Assembly: GCA_022453515.1 (NCBI GenBank)
Contig: JAJNNY010000006.1
Span: 806,001 to 870,000 of the forward strand
Reading direction: 5' to 3'
Length of the DNA stretch: 64,000 bases
From: Astrocystis sublimbata
Lineage: Eukaryota; Ascomycota; Sordariomycetes; Xylariales; Xylariaceae
Below the pieces are notes generated by a model. It was not told where the DNA came from. It did not search any database and saw only the letters and a program-made list of their open reading frames with translations. Positions 11,702-22,417 of this stretch are shown here, piece by piece. Both the position numbers and the translations under genes were made by a program. Positions within the stretch are counted from its first letter, which is position 1. The number at the start of each line of letters is the position of its first letter.

Positions 11702-13524
11702 ATGGCTACGTGAGTAATGTTCATCTGCTACGGACAAAATACTGTGCTGGTCACTAACATACAATGTCTAGTCTGGAAGCAAGCATGCCTTTTGACTTTG
11801 TCTTTCCCTCCTGCGAGCCGGCCACGCCGCCGAGCTTTTCTTTTGACCCGTCTCTGCTCGAGATCCCCTATAATCCTGGGCATTCTCGGACGAGCTCGTA
11901 TGGTTCTACATATTCCACCACCGAATCGTCGCCCTCCGACTCAGTCAGCACACGCGTCACTACTCCGTCTCGCTCGCCGCCCCCGGTCAGACAGTACGGG
12001 CCACTTTTACTCCCTAAGATCCGGGCTCAAGACCAGACTATCGATCCACCTGCCAAACGTGTCAAGAGAGAGTCTGTTCCTGTGGCAAGACCCTCACGAC
12101 AAGGGAGTTTCCGACCAACACACACCCGAAGCTTCACTAACCCAGAGTCATTGAGCTTCAACTCCTTTTTCGGCCCAGCTCAGGACCAACCCACTTTCCC
12201 ATCCTCTTTACTGTCTTCGCCACACATCTACTCCCAGGGTGCCGTTGAACCACGACGTGCGGCAAGTGTGGGGCTTGATGTTTCTACTCTTGACAGATTT
12301 GGCTATCCTACTTACCGCCAGGCGCCTTCATACATAACGCCCGTCTCACAGCCACAAGCTCAATATGAACAGTTCATTTATGGCTTTCCCTCACGGGCCT
12401 GCTCCCCCCTGAGCTTGGAATCGACCCCGAACCCCACGCCATCTACCACCTTGTTAAACTACCTTTCCACTTTGATAATCCCCGCCGACCTAGTCCCAAA
12501 AAACTCAATCTCCTGCTATTCCGGCCGTTATCCCAAGTACCATTGGTGGGATGTTCGCCAAGTCCGTGATTGGTCTACTTTCAACATCGACACAATTTTG
12601 TCTCTTCCTGGTGCATCTGCCCTACTCAACTGTCCAGTCCCGGCTTCTCTTCTCCCACAACCCTATACTGGCGCATGCCTTCCTGGGACCGAGGCTGCTC
12701 TGCATGGCATCTATGCATCCTATTATATCCCCAAGCTCAACTCAGCTCTAGCGATGTCTTCAAGCAGCCCTCTCAAGCTCTCAGTTCCAATTCCTCGGAG
12801 GAAAGACGAGTATTTGATTATTGCCCAAGGGGATGACAATAGAAAGGATACGAAGGCCTTCAATATGTTTGGGTCGGAAAAATCCTATGCCCCTGTTGTT
12901 GGGCTCGTCAAGGCTTACCATGGCTTCAACACCGGCATGCGCGTCTCTAGTAACGCTAATGAGCGTGTTCAGTACTTGCGCGGGTTAGCACATATTCATC
13001 AAGTCATGCGGGAACACGAGACTCGGTACGGCTTCATTCTGACCGACCTCGAACTCGTGCTTGTTCGTAACGGCACTGAGAATACACCATACTTTGGATT
13101 TCTCGAAATAGCCCGCATTCCCCTCGCCCATCATAAATCGGAGAACGATTTCAACGACACGACTCCACTTACAGCCTGCCTTGCGCTTTGGGGTTTGTGC
13201 ATGATGGCCAGCGACGAATCGTATTCTGGTGTTTCATGGAGAAGCGCGGTCGGTGAACCTTGTGATCTAACTCGACGGAAGGCGCTTCCTAGGGACAACT
13301 GGATTCCAAAAACCCAAACGGGTGAGACGCGAGAGGCTAAATTGGGAAGAGGTTGGGCTTTCCCAGAGGATCGTCCGCATAAAATATTAGAGAAGGCACG
13401 GGGAAATGTGAAGTACAATCCACCGCAAAACTCCTCGGGCTGGCTCCCGGGGACACAGGTACTACCACAGGTATTACCACAGGTATTACCGCAGGTATTA
13501 AAAAGAAAGCAACCATGTACATAG
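11702..13524 (+). CDS. conserved fungal protein of unknown function, 586 aa
   Basis: Exon 1 is only 8 nt (11702-11709); a 62-nt intron (11710-11771) with GTGAGT, CACTAAC and CTAG joins it to exon 2, giving MATLEASMPFDFVFP. Residues 1-230 are low-complexity and Ser/Pro-rich, with a basic patch PAKRVKRE that could be a nuclear signal. A conserved core follows (about 240-530): CYSGRYPKYHWWDVRQVRDW, GLVKAYHGFNTGMR, QYLRGLAHIHQVMREHE, RYGFILTDLELVLVRNGTE, LTACLALWGLCMM. I recall this core in many Pezizomycotina proteins with no proven function. The ITDxEL-type strand followed by an E-containing strand (FGFLEIA) is weakly reminiscent of PD-(D/E)XK-like folds, but that is a guess. The C-terminus is a VLPQ tandem repeat encoded by a 12-bp minisatellite. 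An unspliced alternative start at 11764 gives nearly the same protein. Confidence 0.85.
13456..13500 (+). repeat. 12-bp coding minisatellite (VLPQ repeats)
   Basis: The unit CAGGTATTACCA/G is repeated 3.75 times in frame at the 3' end of the 586-aa gene, encoding QVLP units. Because the unit is divisible by three, copy changes keep the frame. Confidence 0.95.
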
Positions 13525-15143
13525 ACGTTTGCATTCTGGGCGGTTTTCTCTTCGAATTGGTTTCATTATTGGCGTCCGAGATCTAGCTGGGTTACGAATT
13601 GATGATGGGTAAAGAAGAACCATACTAGCGATAGTCGATAGTTTCTTTTGTCGAATACCCCCAATGATGGAAGTACTTTTCAGCCGAGACATCAGAACGG
13701 ATAAGGTTCTCTATACGATTATGTGTTTGCCTGCTTACAACAGCTGTCAACCTGCAAGTTCGCCTCAATTGAACTGTTACTTTACGTATATTCATGGATA
13801 GGTTGAATACTACTAGGTACCTAGGTACCTCCTCGGTGTCATCATGGTGAGCTAGGGCGATAGAAAACGAAGCAGATCATGCACATTATTTGACATCTCG
13901 AACGATTTCTATTCTCATGAAGCTGATGAAAACGTTGTTCGAGACTCTGTGGGTGCACTGTTCACCAAGTTGCAAGTTAAGCTCGGACTCAAACAGGGGT
14001 TGTGCTGAGCCAAGCCTGCCCAAACCAGGTCTGTCTGCTTGGTCTGCTTGCCCGGAGATGTGAGAAATGTCGGATCGAATTGCATGTTTCAATGGCGGAC
14101 TTGATTTCACCCCATCACACATGTCTGGTTGTATGTACCTAATTAGTCTGCAATGCACTGAATGTAAGTACGGATTCTAGATCTGCCAAGCTTGTCTTAG
14201 ATTGAGATTTGTTCATGACATGGCGGGGACGAATCCGCCTTGGCGACCCCGGAAACCTACTAATTACTTACTTTCTACACACAGCTGGCTTGCAGGGGGC
14301 CCTGAACCCCTAGGTGCAAGTTTGTAGGTACGGCCGATGCGCGGGACAACGAATCGTCGCATATCGCATATCGCATATCGCATATCGCATATCGCATATC
14401 GCATATCGCATTTCCCAGAAACGCCCATCTTAAAAACAACCTTACCTAGTAGTCCGCCCGTTTCAAGGTCGCGGGGAAAGCTATGTGTCGTAGTATCCAC
14501 TCGAGTCGACCGATGCCTGTCCCCGAGAGTTCCGCGAAACCGCGAAGTCTTCGAATGCAGCAGCGCAGCTAGCTCCCCGTCGCTGCTCGTACATCGTCGC
14601 GACAAACAGACATGGACGCTATGGCGAGACGCGATAATTGCCCAGGATTTCTAAAGTTCAAATTGCAAATACCAAGTGGCAAGTAAGTAGCTGGCTGCAC
14701 CATTAGCTTTCGCTCCGTGGTGGCAGAGGGGGGAAATATGCGATTACATCATCTTTCGCGCACTGGTCGGAAGGCCGACATGAAGCTAAAGTTAAGTTGC
14801 ATGAGTACCTCAGGGCTACCTAGATGCCTAGGAGCTAGGTAGATGTGTGATGCGGATGAAGTTCAACGATTGCTACTGTATGGAATGATGTCGCTTGCTA
14901 AGATTCTTCGCGACTTGGGAAATTCGTCGACGAAGCTATACTGACTATAAGAGTAGTCGGCATTGACGTCTGTAGCAGATCCCACTTGCTCAGCTTCGGA
15001 GGCCATCGAACAGATTGCGCGCTCGTTACAATATTGAGCAATCTGGTATTATACGAGTAGATTACAAACCAGCTATCTCTTCTGCCACTGATTCCAGCAC
15101 ATTTCCAATAAGCAACAAATTGGCACACGAGACTCGATCAACC
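13525..15143. other. intergenic with heptamer repeat
   Basis: No supportable gene. Holds a palindromic GGTACCTAGGTACC tract near 13815, the (TCGCATA)n repeat at 14357, another TAGGTA tract near 14817-14842 and, at the right end, the promoter and leader of the nitroreductase gene. Confidence 0.6.
14357..14411. repeat. (TCGCATA)n heptanucleotide tandem repeat
   Basis: Seven perfect 7-bp copies plus a partial eighth over 55 bp. The unit contains a GCATATCG palindrome-like core. Noncoding. Confidence 0.95.
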
Positions 15144-15905
15144 ATGGACATGGACGCCTCCGTAACGCTGCAAACGCCAACACATGAGCGCACCGACTCA
15201 AGATCAGAAGCGGAAGCCGAAAGCAATTCGCAACAGCCCCTTCCAGGCAGACGAGGCTCACAGCACATGCTCCTCGACGAGGCCATCATCACACGCCATT
15301 CCACGCGCCTCTACCTCCCGAAGCCGGTGCCGCGCAGCCTCCTCGAGCGCGCCCTCGCCCTCGCCGCGCACGCCCCCAGCAACACCAACTCGCAAGCCTG
15401 GCGTCTGTTCATGGTGACCGGCTCGGCTCTTGAGCGGCTGAAGAGCGGTCTCGTGTCCGCCGCCTCCGAGGAGCAGCGCGTGGCGCAGACCCCGGTCCTG
15501 CCTGAGGAATTCAAGCAGCACCGCTCGGCGCTGGGGCGGCAGGTCTACGGCGAGGGCTGGAAGATCCCGCGCGAGGACGCCGTGCTGCGCAACTACGACT
15601 TCTTCGGGGCCCCCGTAGGGGTCATCGTGTGCATGAGCGCCGAGCTCGTCGGCCAGGCCGCCTTCAGCGTCGGCATGTACCTGCAGACGTTCCTCCTCGC
15701 GCTCACGGAGCGGGGCGTAGGCAGTTGTGTCGAGATCAGCGTCACGGGATACCCGGATGTGGTGCGGAGGGAGGTCGGCATACCGGACAGCTTGAGCATC
15801 TTGGTGGGTGTTGCGGTGGGTTACGAGGATGCGGAGGCGGGTGTTAATCGGATTAAAATAGACCGGGACGGGGTGGACAAAACTACGGTTTGGGTTGATC
15901 GGTAA
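15144..15905 (+). CDS. nitroreductase-family flavoprotein, 253 aa
   Basis: A single exon. The ATG at 15144 has a good context (accATGG); the frame is open further upstream (to 15015), but that part is not protein-like and is probably leader. After a polar N-terminal tail (about 45 residues), the family's FMN-binding start is clear: AIITRHSTRLYLPKPVPRSL (R-S-x-R type), then LAAHAPSNTNSQAWRLFMVT (the APSxxNxQPW flavin loop). Mid-protein: NYDFFGAPVGVIVCM, the helix MYLQTFLLALTERGVGSC and C-terminal phosphate loop GIPDSLSILVGVAVGY. Function in the family: FMN-dependent, NAD(P)H-using reduction of nitro-aromatics, quinones or related electrophiles, probably cytosolic. The core (15270-15800) is notably GC-rich compared with its AT-rich surroundings. 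The natural substrate cannot be told. Confidence 0.9.
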   Translation: MDMDASVTLQTPTHERTDSRSEAEAESNSQQPLPGRRGSQHMLLDEAIITRHSTRLYLPKPVPRSLLERALALAAHAPSNTNSQAWRLFMVTGSALERLKSGLVSAASEEQRVAQTPVLPEEFKQHRSALGRQVYGEGWKIPREDAVLRNYDFFGAPVGVIVCMSAELVGQAAFSVGMYLQTFLLALTERGVGSCVEISVTGYPDVVRREVGIPDSLSILVGVAVGYEDAEAGVNRIKIDRDGVDKTTVWVDR

Positions 15906-16263
15906 GGTGTCGCCATTTGGGACTAGTAAAGGGGAGGAAGGGCGTGATTTACTTACACATACATGCCTTGGATCAATATTCTACTTAAATCTGTAATAAC
16001 TGTAGCATAACCCATAGACTGGCTTTAAACAAACTCTGAGTTCCATATAACTCAGTAGTAATTATACGACAAATAGAACATATATTGTTTTGGTAGATGA
16101 AACAGATGGTGAGATGAGTGATGTTGGGGAGCTGGAGTGCAGAAAACTAACTGGGGGACTGGTTGTGATGCTATCAAGTCGGGGATTACCCGCGGTGTTA
16201 TAAAGGTATTAAACATTTTACGATCATCTATCTATACTAAATATATGAAAACCCAATTGACGC

Positions 16264-16924
16264 TCATTTGAACATGTTTGTGAAAAACCCATCTATCTTG
16301 TCCCCTATCGATCCATCATCATTGCCCTTCTCAAACTCGTCGCTCATGGGGTACTGCACAACGCCGGTAGTGCGCCCTATCCCCGTAGTTAGTACTTATT
16401 TTGCGATTGAACCGCACATCTGCAACGCAGAAATCTACTTACAAGGAGGGGGCGGATGCAGCAGTATGCTGACTTTCCTCCAAGATTGCATCCGAGCTTG
16501 AAGTCGATGACAGTAAGGGGCGGTATAGCAGCTAGAGTAAGTAGCTACCTGTCAGCACTCTCAATGTCCAGGATAGCCTAGTTAGATATGGGACGAAAAT
16601 GGTTGAGTTGTCCTTACGCGATTGGCAACTGTTCGAAAGCAAAATTAGTTCTCGTTCATGTATAAGACCTTTGGGGAACAAGAAAAAGAAACGGAGGGGT
16701 TTCCGTTCGCGGTTTCAAGGGGTGATAACGCACTCTACATATAGGCCCAACGGACCCTTCTTGCAGCAGAAGGGAGTGGTATAGAACAGTCCGGAGCAGG
16801 CGAAAAGTCGAGCAGCCTCCTTGTCGTCAGAGTCCGATTGGTCTGGAGTGACAGATGCATTCTGCGCTGGAAATGCCCATGCGACGCCAAGGCTGGCAAT
16901 GATGAGGGAGGTGGACAGCTTCAT
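16264..16924 (-). CDS. class II hydrophobin-like secreted protein
   Basis: Exon 1 (16730-16924) gives a signal peptide, MKLSTSLIIASLGVAWAFPA, an acidic linker and ACSGLFYTTPFCCKKGPLG with YVEC, i.e. C1-x9-C2C3-x10-C4. Exon 2 (16443-16544) gives DFKLGCNLGGKSAYCCIRPL, i.e. C5-x8-C6C7, as in class II hydrophobins. The joining intron is best set at 16545-16729 (phase 0, but a weak GTTATC donor). The 3' end is ambiguous: a textbook intron (16354-16442: GTAAGT, TACTAAC, TGCAG) would add an acidic tail ending at 16264 and leave no eighth cysteine; if it is retained, the protein ends at 16389 with RFLRCRC supplying C8 after 11 residues. Family role: self-assembly at air-water interfaces, coating spores and aerial hyphae. 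TATA-like sequence lies about 75 bp upstream. Could be a diverged or decaying copy. Confidence 0.62.
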
Positions 16925-18023
16925 GTTGACGAGACGAGTTGTGTTTGCGATGCAATTCTCATCATCTCGAAGTTGGGTCGATGAAAGATGGGACGGAATA
17001 TATACTATCGGAACCTAATAGGCATATTCCCTCATATGAACATATGACTTCTTCTTCATTCATGAGTCTTTTGGATCATTCGCTAGATACTTGGACGAAG
17101 ACTGGACTCTGTGGGCTTGACCTGGGTCTTGGCACATCTGTTTCAAGCCATATCACGCCGTCCACGCTGCTAGATCTTGGAAACACCCTTGTCATGCGCA
17201 TCTTCTGCCAGGGAAGTAGCTTCTAGAACGCTTTCTGCGCTCACACGTTACGACCAGATGTTGTATTTCAATCTGGTCTCAATTGAAACACAGAGGTGCG
17301 ATGATATTGTGGCGTCGGCTGACATTTGTGCAACCGGTTAAAGGTTGCCACCTACTTCATATGCGCTTGGTCTTGCTATTTTGAGAACGGCTATAGGCAC
17401 ATTCACTTGACATACCCAGCAGGTATGGCCCAAGGGCGCTGAGCTCAACGTGTGCTCCCAAACCAAGTATCGCAATCTTCATACATATAATTCGCAACAG
17501 TTAGCATCTGCTGAGTCCCTGCGTCGCTGCAATGTATAATGTTGTGAGCTGATGCAGTGTGGGCAATACTTATTATTAGGCCTGCTCACTACTTAGCCTA
17601 GATACTCGTATGTAGGTAGCTACGAGAATCGGCAGACAATTTGACTATTCGCTATGAATAGGGACTTGAACGATAACAGTATTAGCGGCGTATCCTCAAT
17701 CACACACAGCTGCTATGGGAAGGGGATTGGTCAAAATACTTCCTGTACATCACTTCAACTGTATCACATTATCAAACTGTTGATTGGATATTTGCTTACC
17801 AGCTTTCTGCTCATTCACAACTCTACTGTACCAGTGCTGCCTCATCGTCAAGGTGGGGTTCACACCTGGCCTTGAGCATCTCACAGGCATTCATTCTTAA
17901 TCGACTTCGTTGACAACCTTCTCGGCCCCATATAATATCAACTGGTCTCTCCACGCGACCTCAAGGTATACTCAGAGCAAGCCGTATCATTGGCTTCATA
18001 ACAGTTGCGACAGATTATCTCAG
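16925..18023. other. intergenic between divergent hydrophobin-like and GNAT genes
   Basis: No coding frame supported. Contains the divergent promoters and one copy (17547-17558) of a 12-mer that recurs elsewhere in the window. Confidence 0.55.
16998..17004 (-). promoter_or_regulatory. TATA-like element of the hydrophobin-like gene
   Basis: ATATATA on the minus strand about 75 bp before the ATG at 16924, the distance expected for a short-leader, strongly expressed small secreted protein. Confidence 0.5.
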
Positions 18024-18748
18024 ATGTCACCCAAATTGTACCCCGCGATCCCTGCCGACGCCGGCCGCATCGCCGAGATCCACATGGCGGCCTTCGCATC
18101 GAACGCCATGTTGCTCGCCCAATTTCCGACGCCGGAAGTGCGCGAAGGGTTGCAGGAAAGCATACGACTGAAAGCGCTGGCAGATATTGAAGATTCTCGT
18201 ATCACAGTGCTTGTTGTTCGGGATGTCGCACAAGACTCCGATCCATCAGCGCAATCAGTCATCGCGTTTGCTAAATGGTCGCATCCTGTAGGTAAAGATG
18301 AGCAGTACGAAGAGACACCTTGGGTATGGCCGCCGGGGACAGATATGCACATTCTCGAGAGCTGGGGAAGGGCTGCTGAGGAGGCGCAAGAAGAGCTGGT
18401 TGGGGACCAGCCGTGTTATCGTAGGTTTCCCATGCAACCAACACACAAGTGTTGTGTCATTATTACCTAGGTACTAATCACTTTAGTGTTGGTCTTACCT
18501 TCATGGGCACCGATCCATTGCATGAGAGAAGAGGCGCTGCTTCTATGATGGTGCGTTGGGGGCTAGAGCAGTGCAGGGAATTGAATGTCTCCGCCTATCT
18601 AGAAAGCACCCGTGATGCAGCACCGTTCTATGAGAAAATGGGATTTTCCAAGTGCAGGTATATACAGCTCGAGTACCAGCCCAGGAGTAAACGTTCATGT
18701 GATATCTATGAGGAAGTTGCCTTCATGTATCGTTCTCATCTTGGATAG
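18024..18748 (+). CDS. GNAT-family N-acetyltransferase, 224 aa
   Basis: Exon 1 is 18024-18420 and exon 2 is 18471-18748, with a 50-nt intron (GTAGGT...CCTAG) whose acceptor restores frame; the later CACTTTAG acceptor would not, unless paired with a weak donor. The N-terminus PAIPADAGRIAEIHMAAF is typical of the fungal GNAT group. Residues in exon 1, SVIAFAKWSHP, form the central strand. Exon 2 carries the acetyl-CoA loop DPLHERRGAASMMVRWG (Q/R-x-x-G-x-A/G), then SAYLESTRDAAPFYEKMGF, the conserved end of these proteins. Family role: transfer of acetyl from acetyl-CoA to an amine; the substrate is unknown. The intron itself contains a TACCTAGGTA palindrome. Length (about 225 aa) suits the family. 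Confidence 0.85.
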
Positions 18749-20468
18749 AAGATGATCATGAGATATATCCGAGTCGCGCATCGACCGACTACGAGACTGT
18801 TAAAGATGGTTTGTGTATTTCGTAGGTTTTTGCTTTTGGAATCCCCTACCAGATTGAGAGGCTCGCCCTTACATCGGTGGTCATGACTCAACTCTCACAT
18901 GTTAATGATACAGGGAGACTCGTCCAACTAGTGGTTGAGACCGAGTTCGGTAGGCAGTGGCCTATGGTTGGGTTCTTCAAAAATACTCTCACTGATCACT
19001 TGAGCAAGTAGAAGAGGTACGACAGATGCAGATCATAGAAGCAGCGGGCCTGCAGAAGTTCCATCCGAAAAATCATCGCGATTGTCCCCAAACCACCAAA
19101 CTCCTTGTACATCTCTACCGATCTAGTTAGGGTGCCAGCCTATCCTATACTATATTGGCTGAATCTAGAAATCCAGATCTTTCCAACGGCCGTATAATCA
19201 CTTGGCATCAAAAGTAGAGTCTCAAGTTGGGGTGTTGCGTGAGTTTTGAAGCACAAAGGGCCTTTTGAGAATGACACAACCTTGTAATGCTAGCATCCCG
19301 GTTTAAGCGCCGAATGAAGGCTGATATTGAATTGATGAGCTAATGTACTCGGGCATCCTTATCATGAAAATGTTTGCATCTCAGCTTGGCCTATGTCTTG
19401 TCAAGTAGATCACATATCATGAAGCTGGTCTTTAATGACGTAAGCAGTGACGAATATGCTGGAACGATGTCGTACAGTCGAGACCTCGAAGGTCCTGCAC
19501 GATACACAACCAATCTATGTTATCACAGCTTCGTCCCGCGACATCTGTAGCAGAAGCAGTTGTAATGCAATGTCTGGCATACTTTTCAGGCAGCATTCAA
19601 CCAATTTTCTGTTCGGATAAAATCCTGCTCACTCGTGATAAGAATATACTCAGGTGTGTTGTCATGTGCCGATAATTTTGCCAACAGCGATAATCTCACG
19701 GGCTCGTGTGTCATACAAACATGGCCAAATTGTAGTTGAGAGTCACAAGGATTCCAAAACAGGACTGAAATAATCCGTACGAGCTTTCACAACATCGTAA
19801 ATGATTTCTCATTGGTCTGAAGGTCAGCGAAGATCGCGCATCGATCTCAATCGCTTTTCTCCTCTATCACTCTGCTCATTCAGGGGTGACAAAACCTCCT
19901 CAACGTATTAAGGGGCCATATCGGTCCTAGAAAGCTGCAATTTCTAGACACTATAAGTGGTGAATAGTCATAGAAGGGAAGAGAAAGAGAGTGTAAGATG
20001 GAGGCTTACCATCAGCATTCCACAGGTATATCCTTGAAATTAGATTGATATGATATTATTATGCACTTTCTATCATGTTGGATGAATATAGATGATTATT
20101 GTGTGGTGGAATGGGATGCCAACCGACTGCTGTTGTATAACAACAACGTACACTTGTAAAACGTCATACTACATCAGAAGGACAAACGGTTGAACAGGAA
20201 TGTTTCCTGTAAGTATCCTTGCTAGTCACAGAAAGATCTTTGTGCTTGTGAACATCGTCCGCATGACTTTAATGGCTATACAAAGTATCACGAATTATTG
20301 ACGTGTTTACTAATGAGTAGTTTGCCAAACAGACCACAAGTCTCAAACCACAACGATCTCAATGCTGGCGAAGTTTGATTGCCTGTCCATAGTCACCTCT
20401 TTGGACTGCATGGCACAGAATACGTTCCCCCGGTTCGGCACACGCTTTGCAATCTTCCAGGCTCGGGC
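18749..20468. other. intergenic, no gene seen
   Basis: About 1.7 kb with no open frame above about 60 codons and no recognisable motif. AT-rich and unstructured on inspection. Confidence 0.55.
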
Positions 20469-20476
20469 TATAAAAA
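20469..20476 (+). promoter_or_regulatory. TATA box of the small Cys protein gene
   Basis: TATAAAAA, 190 bp before the start codon at 20663, followed by a leader that contains a likely 5'-UTR intron (GTAAGC at 20604 to CAG at 20655 or 20658). Confidence 0.55.
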
Positions 20477-20662
20477 CACACACGGCCTCCACGCTTAGAT
20501 CTTTCTCGGAGACATTGTCATTTCCCAAGATCGTGAGAAACAACAGTCTAATAGCCACTACTACACAAAAAACTCTGTCCTTCTTGACTTAGCTACCCAA
20601 CCTGTAAGCAATTCTTTCTCTTCCCTTTCGCAAACTGATTGATTTTGAACTGCAGCAGCAAG

Positions 20663-20902
20663 ATGTGTGAATGGCGAATTATCAAGTACCCTGACGGGAC
20701 TTGCCAGCGAATGAAGGTCGCCGACTGTGGCAATTCGTCATGCAAATGGTCAAATGCCAATCCAGACAACCAGAGTGTTGAGGCTTCTTCTCTGCGCAAT
20801 GAGCGAGTTCAAGGTTAGCCAAATGTCCGAATCCCCTTGTCAATTGTGTTGTTGAGACCGTATCTAGGCCACCATGAGAATGATGGCGCCGGTACTCACT
20901 GA
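20663..20902 (+). CDS. tiny Cys-containing protein, 51 or about 62 aa
   Basis: Inferred from gene architecture: TATA box, a leader with a 52-nt intron (GTAAGC, CTGATTGA, TGCAG), then ATG with MCEWRIIKYPDGTCQRMKVA, DCGNSSCKWSNANPD. The unspliced frame stops at 20818 (51 aa). A second possible intron (20814-20867, GTTAGC to TCTAG) would extend it to 20902 with a GHHENDGAGTH tail. The MCxW/Y..I.Y..G start recalls small fungal proteins of unknown function that begin MCxY with a CG-containing zinc-ligand-like pattern; the four later cysteines fit a small metal site. No signal peptide. Function unknown. It is short, so chance cannot be excluded, but the architecture is coherent. Confidence 0.45.
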
Positions 20903-21577
20903 GTGTGTGAAGGTTAGTGTGAGGGACAGCGCGTAAGTTGAGGGCAACAGATCAAACAAGGATGGACAAGCTCGGTGTGTTCAGGAGTTCGTGATGACTA
21001 AGGGGAATGCGTGTTTATTTTTTTGATCTAGTGAGTAAGATTCGAGCAATTGCAATGGTGGCTGGATTAGTGGTCCATGGCAAGACGAAGAGTGCCACTT
21101 GTTCTAAATGATGGCCAATGTGAGCGTAGTACTGCGCATTCGATGTGACGCCCACAAGTGCATCGCCAGAGATCCAATGTACCTTCAGTCCTACACTAGG
21201 CACGTTGGCTCCAGACAGATATAAGACTTTTGGTGTTGAAAACGTGTTTTCTGCAAACAGTTAAAATAATAGCAGCAAATGATAGAGACGAAACACAACT
21301 CTTTTTGAGAGATTGGCGATAATCTGAGCTCGTCTGGCTTGCCTGGACCTGGAGAATAAAATGTCTCAGAACGAAGGATCAAGCATACAAAGCTTGTGAC
21401 TGACTTCCCTCGGTCACAGAAGAATCATCCGTTATAGAAAAAGCTCGCGGCGTCTTACATTCGCTCGCCCTAACCCTGCACATGCTTCACCTCGCAATTC
21501 TCGTATCGAACCACTGTTTCTAGCTCAGTCCGAGTTATAGACTTATTATAATGTGTCGGTCGGGTTTAAGATAGTAT
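20903..21577. other. intergenic, no feature seen
   Basis: No supportable coding frame or repeat. Confidence 0.5.
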
Positions 21578-22417
21578 TTGAGAAGCGTAGCACGGTTACG
21601 TGTAGTATCACACAACAACAAAAGAATCGAAGTCTCAAGAAAAGACTGTTATAGCTATGTTTATGATGGCCAACGCGAATTCACGCTATCACGCTCTTCT
21701 GATACTAATAATCCTCGAAACCCATTGACCTTTCGTCAAATCATCGACCGAAACTCCCATGATCACCCCTTATTTTACTTCAAAGATAAACTACAATTAG
21801 CGCTGGTTCTGGCTGTTAGTGCGCTACACACACCTCGACGGAATATCCAGGTTATACCCAATTCTGACACTTGACAATGTTATATTTATGAGCGAGAATG
21901 ACAATGTGACGAATCCGAGGTCTCACTTATTCTATAGGTCATTTGTCATGAAACGATTCCCATTAGGCACATTGATCATTCCGCCGCAACGTCATCTGAG
22001 TACAACCCATGGGAGGAAGGGAGTGGAAGCTGCGCCATCAATCTCACAGTCTTCTCCTTGGGGTTTCTCCTGATTCAAGTCATAATCGACCGTTTGGGAA
22101 ACAGACTCGGAATCACAATTCCTGTAGATCTTGAGTCAATTGTTGCCAAAAGGCAAATGACAGCTCGCTTAGAGGAGAAAGTGCGCCAGTATGGAGGAAA
22201 TGACCATTCGGATGCCGCCCAGTGGTGTCTCGATAGTATCTACAGTGTCGCTAGACTGCAGAATGGAAAATTTTGTCAAGAATTCCCCACGGCGGTAATT
22301 GTGCGGCTGAGAGACAATCTTGAAGTAATCACAGGTTCTAATACGCAAGTCAGGAACCGGGACCTCAATAAGCAGCCTTCATTCGTACCTAATGCGGAGG
22401 ATCGTCAGTTTGGATGA
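21578..22417 (+). pseudogene. broken DUF7580-like (kinase-like/HeLo-associated) gene
   Basis: Three frame segments together resemble the C-terminal domain that fungal genomes label DUF7580. First segment (to about 21815): LTFRQIIDRN and FKDKLQLALVLAVSAL. Second frame (about 21840-21985): RLYPILTLDNVIFMSEND, then SHLFYRSFVMKRFPLG. Third segment, back in the first frame (about 21990-22417): SSEYNPWEEG, AINLTVFSLGFLLIQVII, AAQWCLDSIYSVARLQNG. Each matches the order 'A..LASSLLQL..T.WL...dI.F', 'PF.S..F', 'LFALGI.LLEL', 'A..WC....': the fold of a degenerate kinase-like module often fused to HeLo-type or effector domains. Two frame changes with no credible splice sites indicate indels. The N-terminal half is missing. 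The assignment is from memory of motif order, so moderate. Confidence 0.45.

Noticed and set aside
14357..14411. CRISPR-like regular repeat
   Set aside because: Pure tandem heptamers with no spacers, in a eukaryotic genome.
15258..15521. Antisense frames inside the nitroreductase gene
   Set aside because: They mirror the codons of the GC-rich sense gene and have no independent features.
16264..16353. Independent small gene starting MSDEFEKG
   Set aside because: It fits better as the spliced last exon of the hydrophobin-like gene because a consensus intron joins it in phase; a stand-alone 27-residue protein has no further support.
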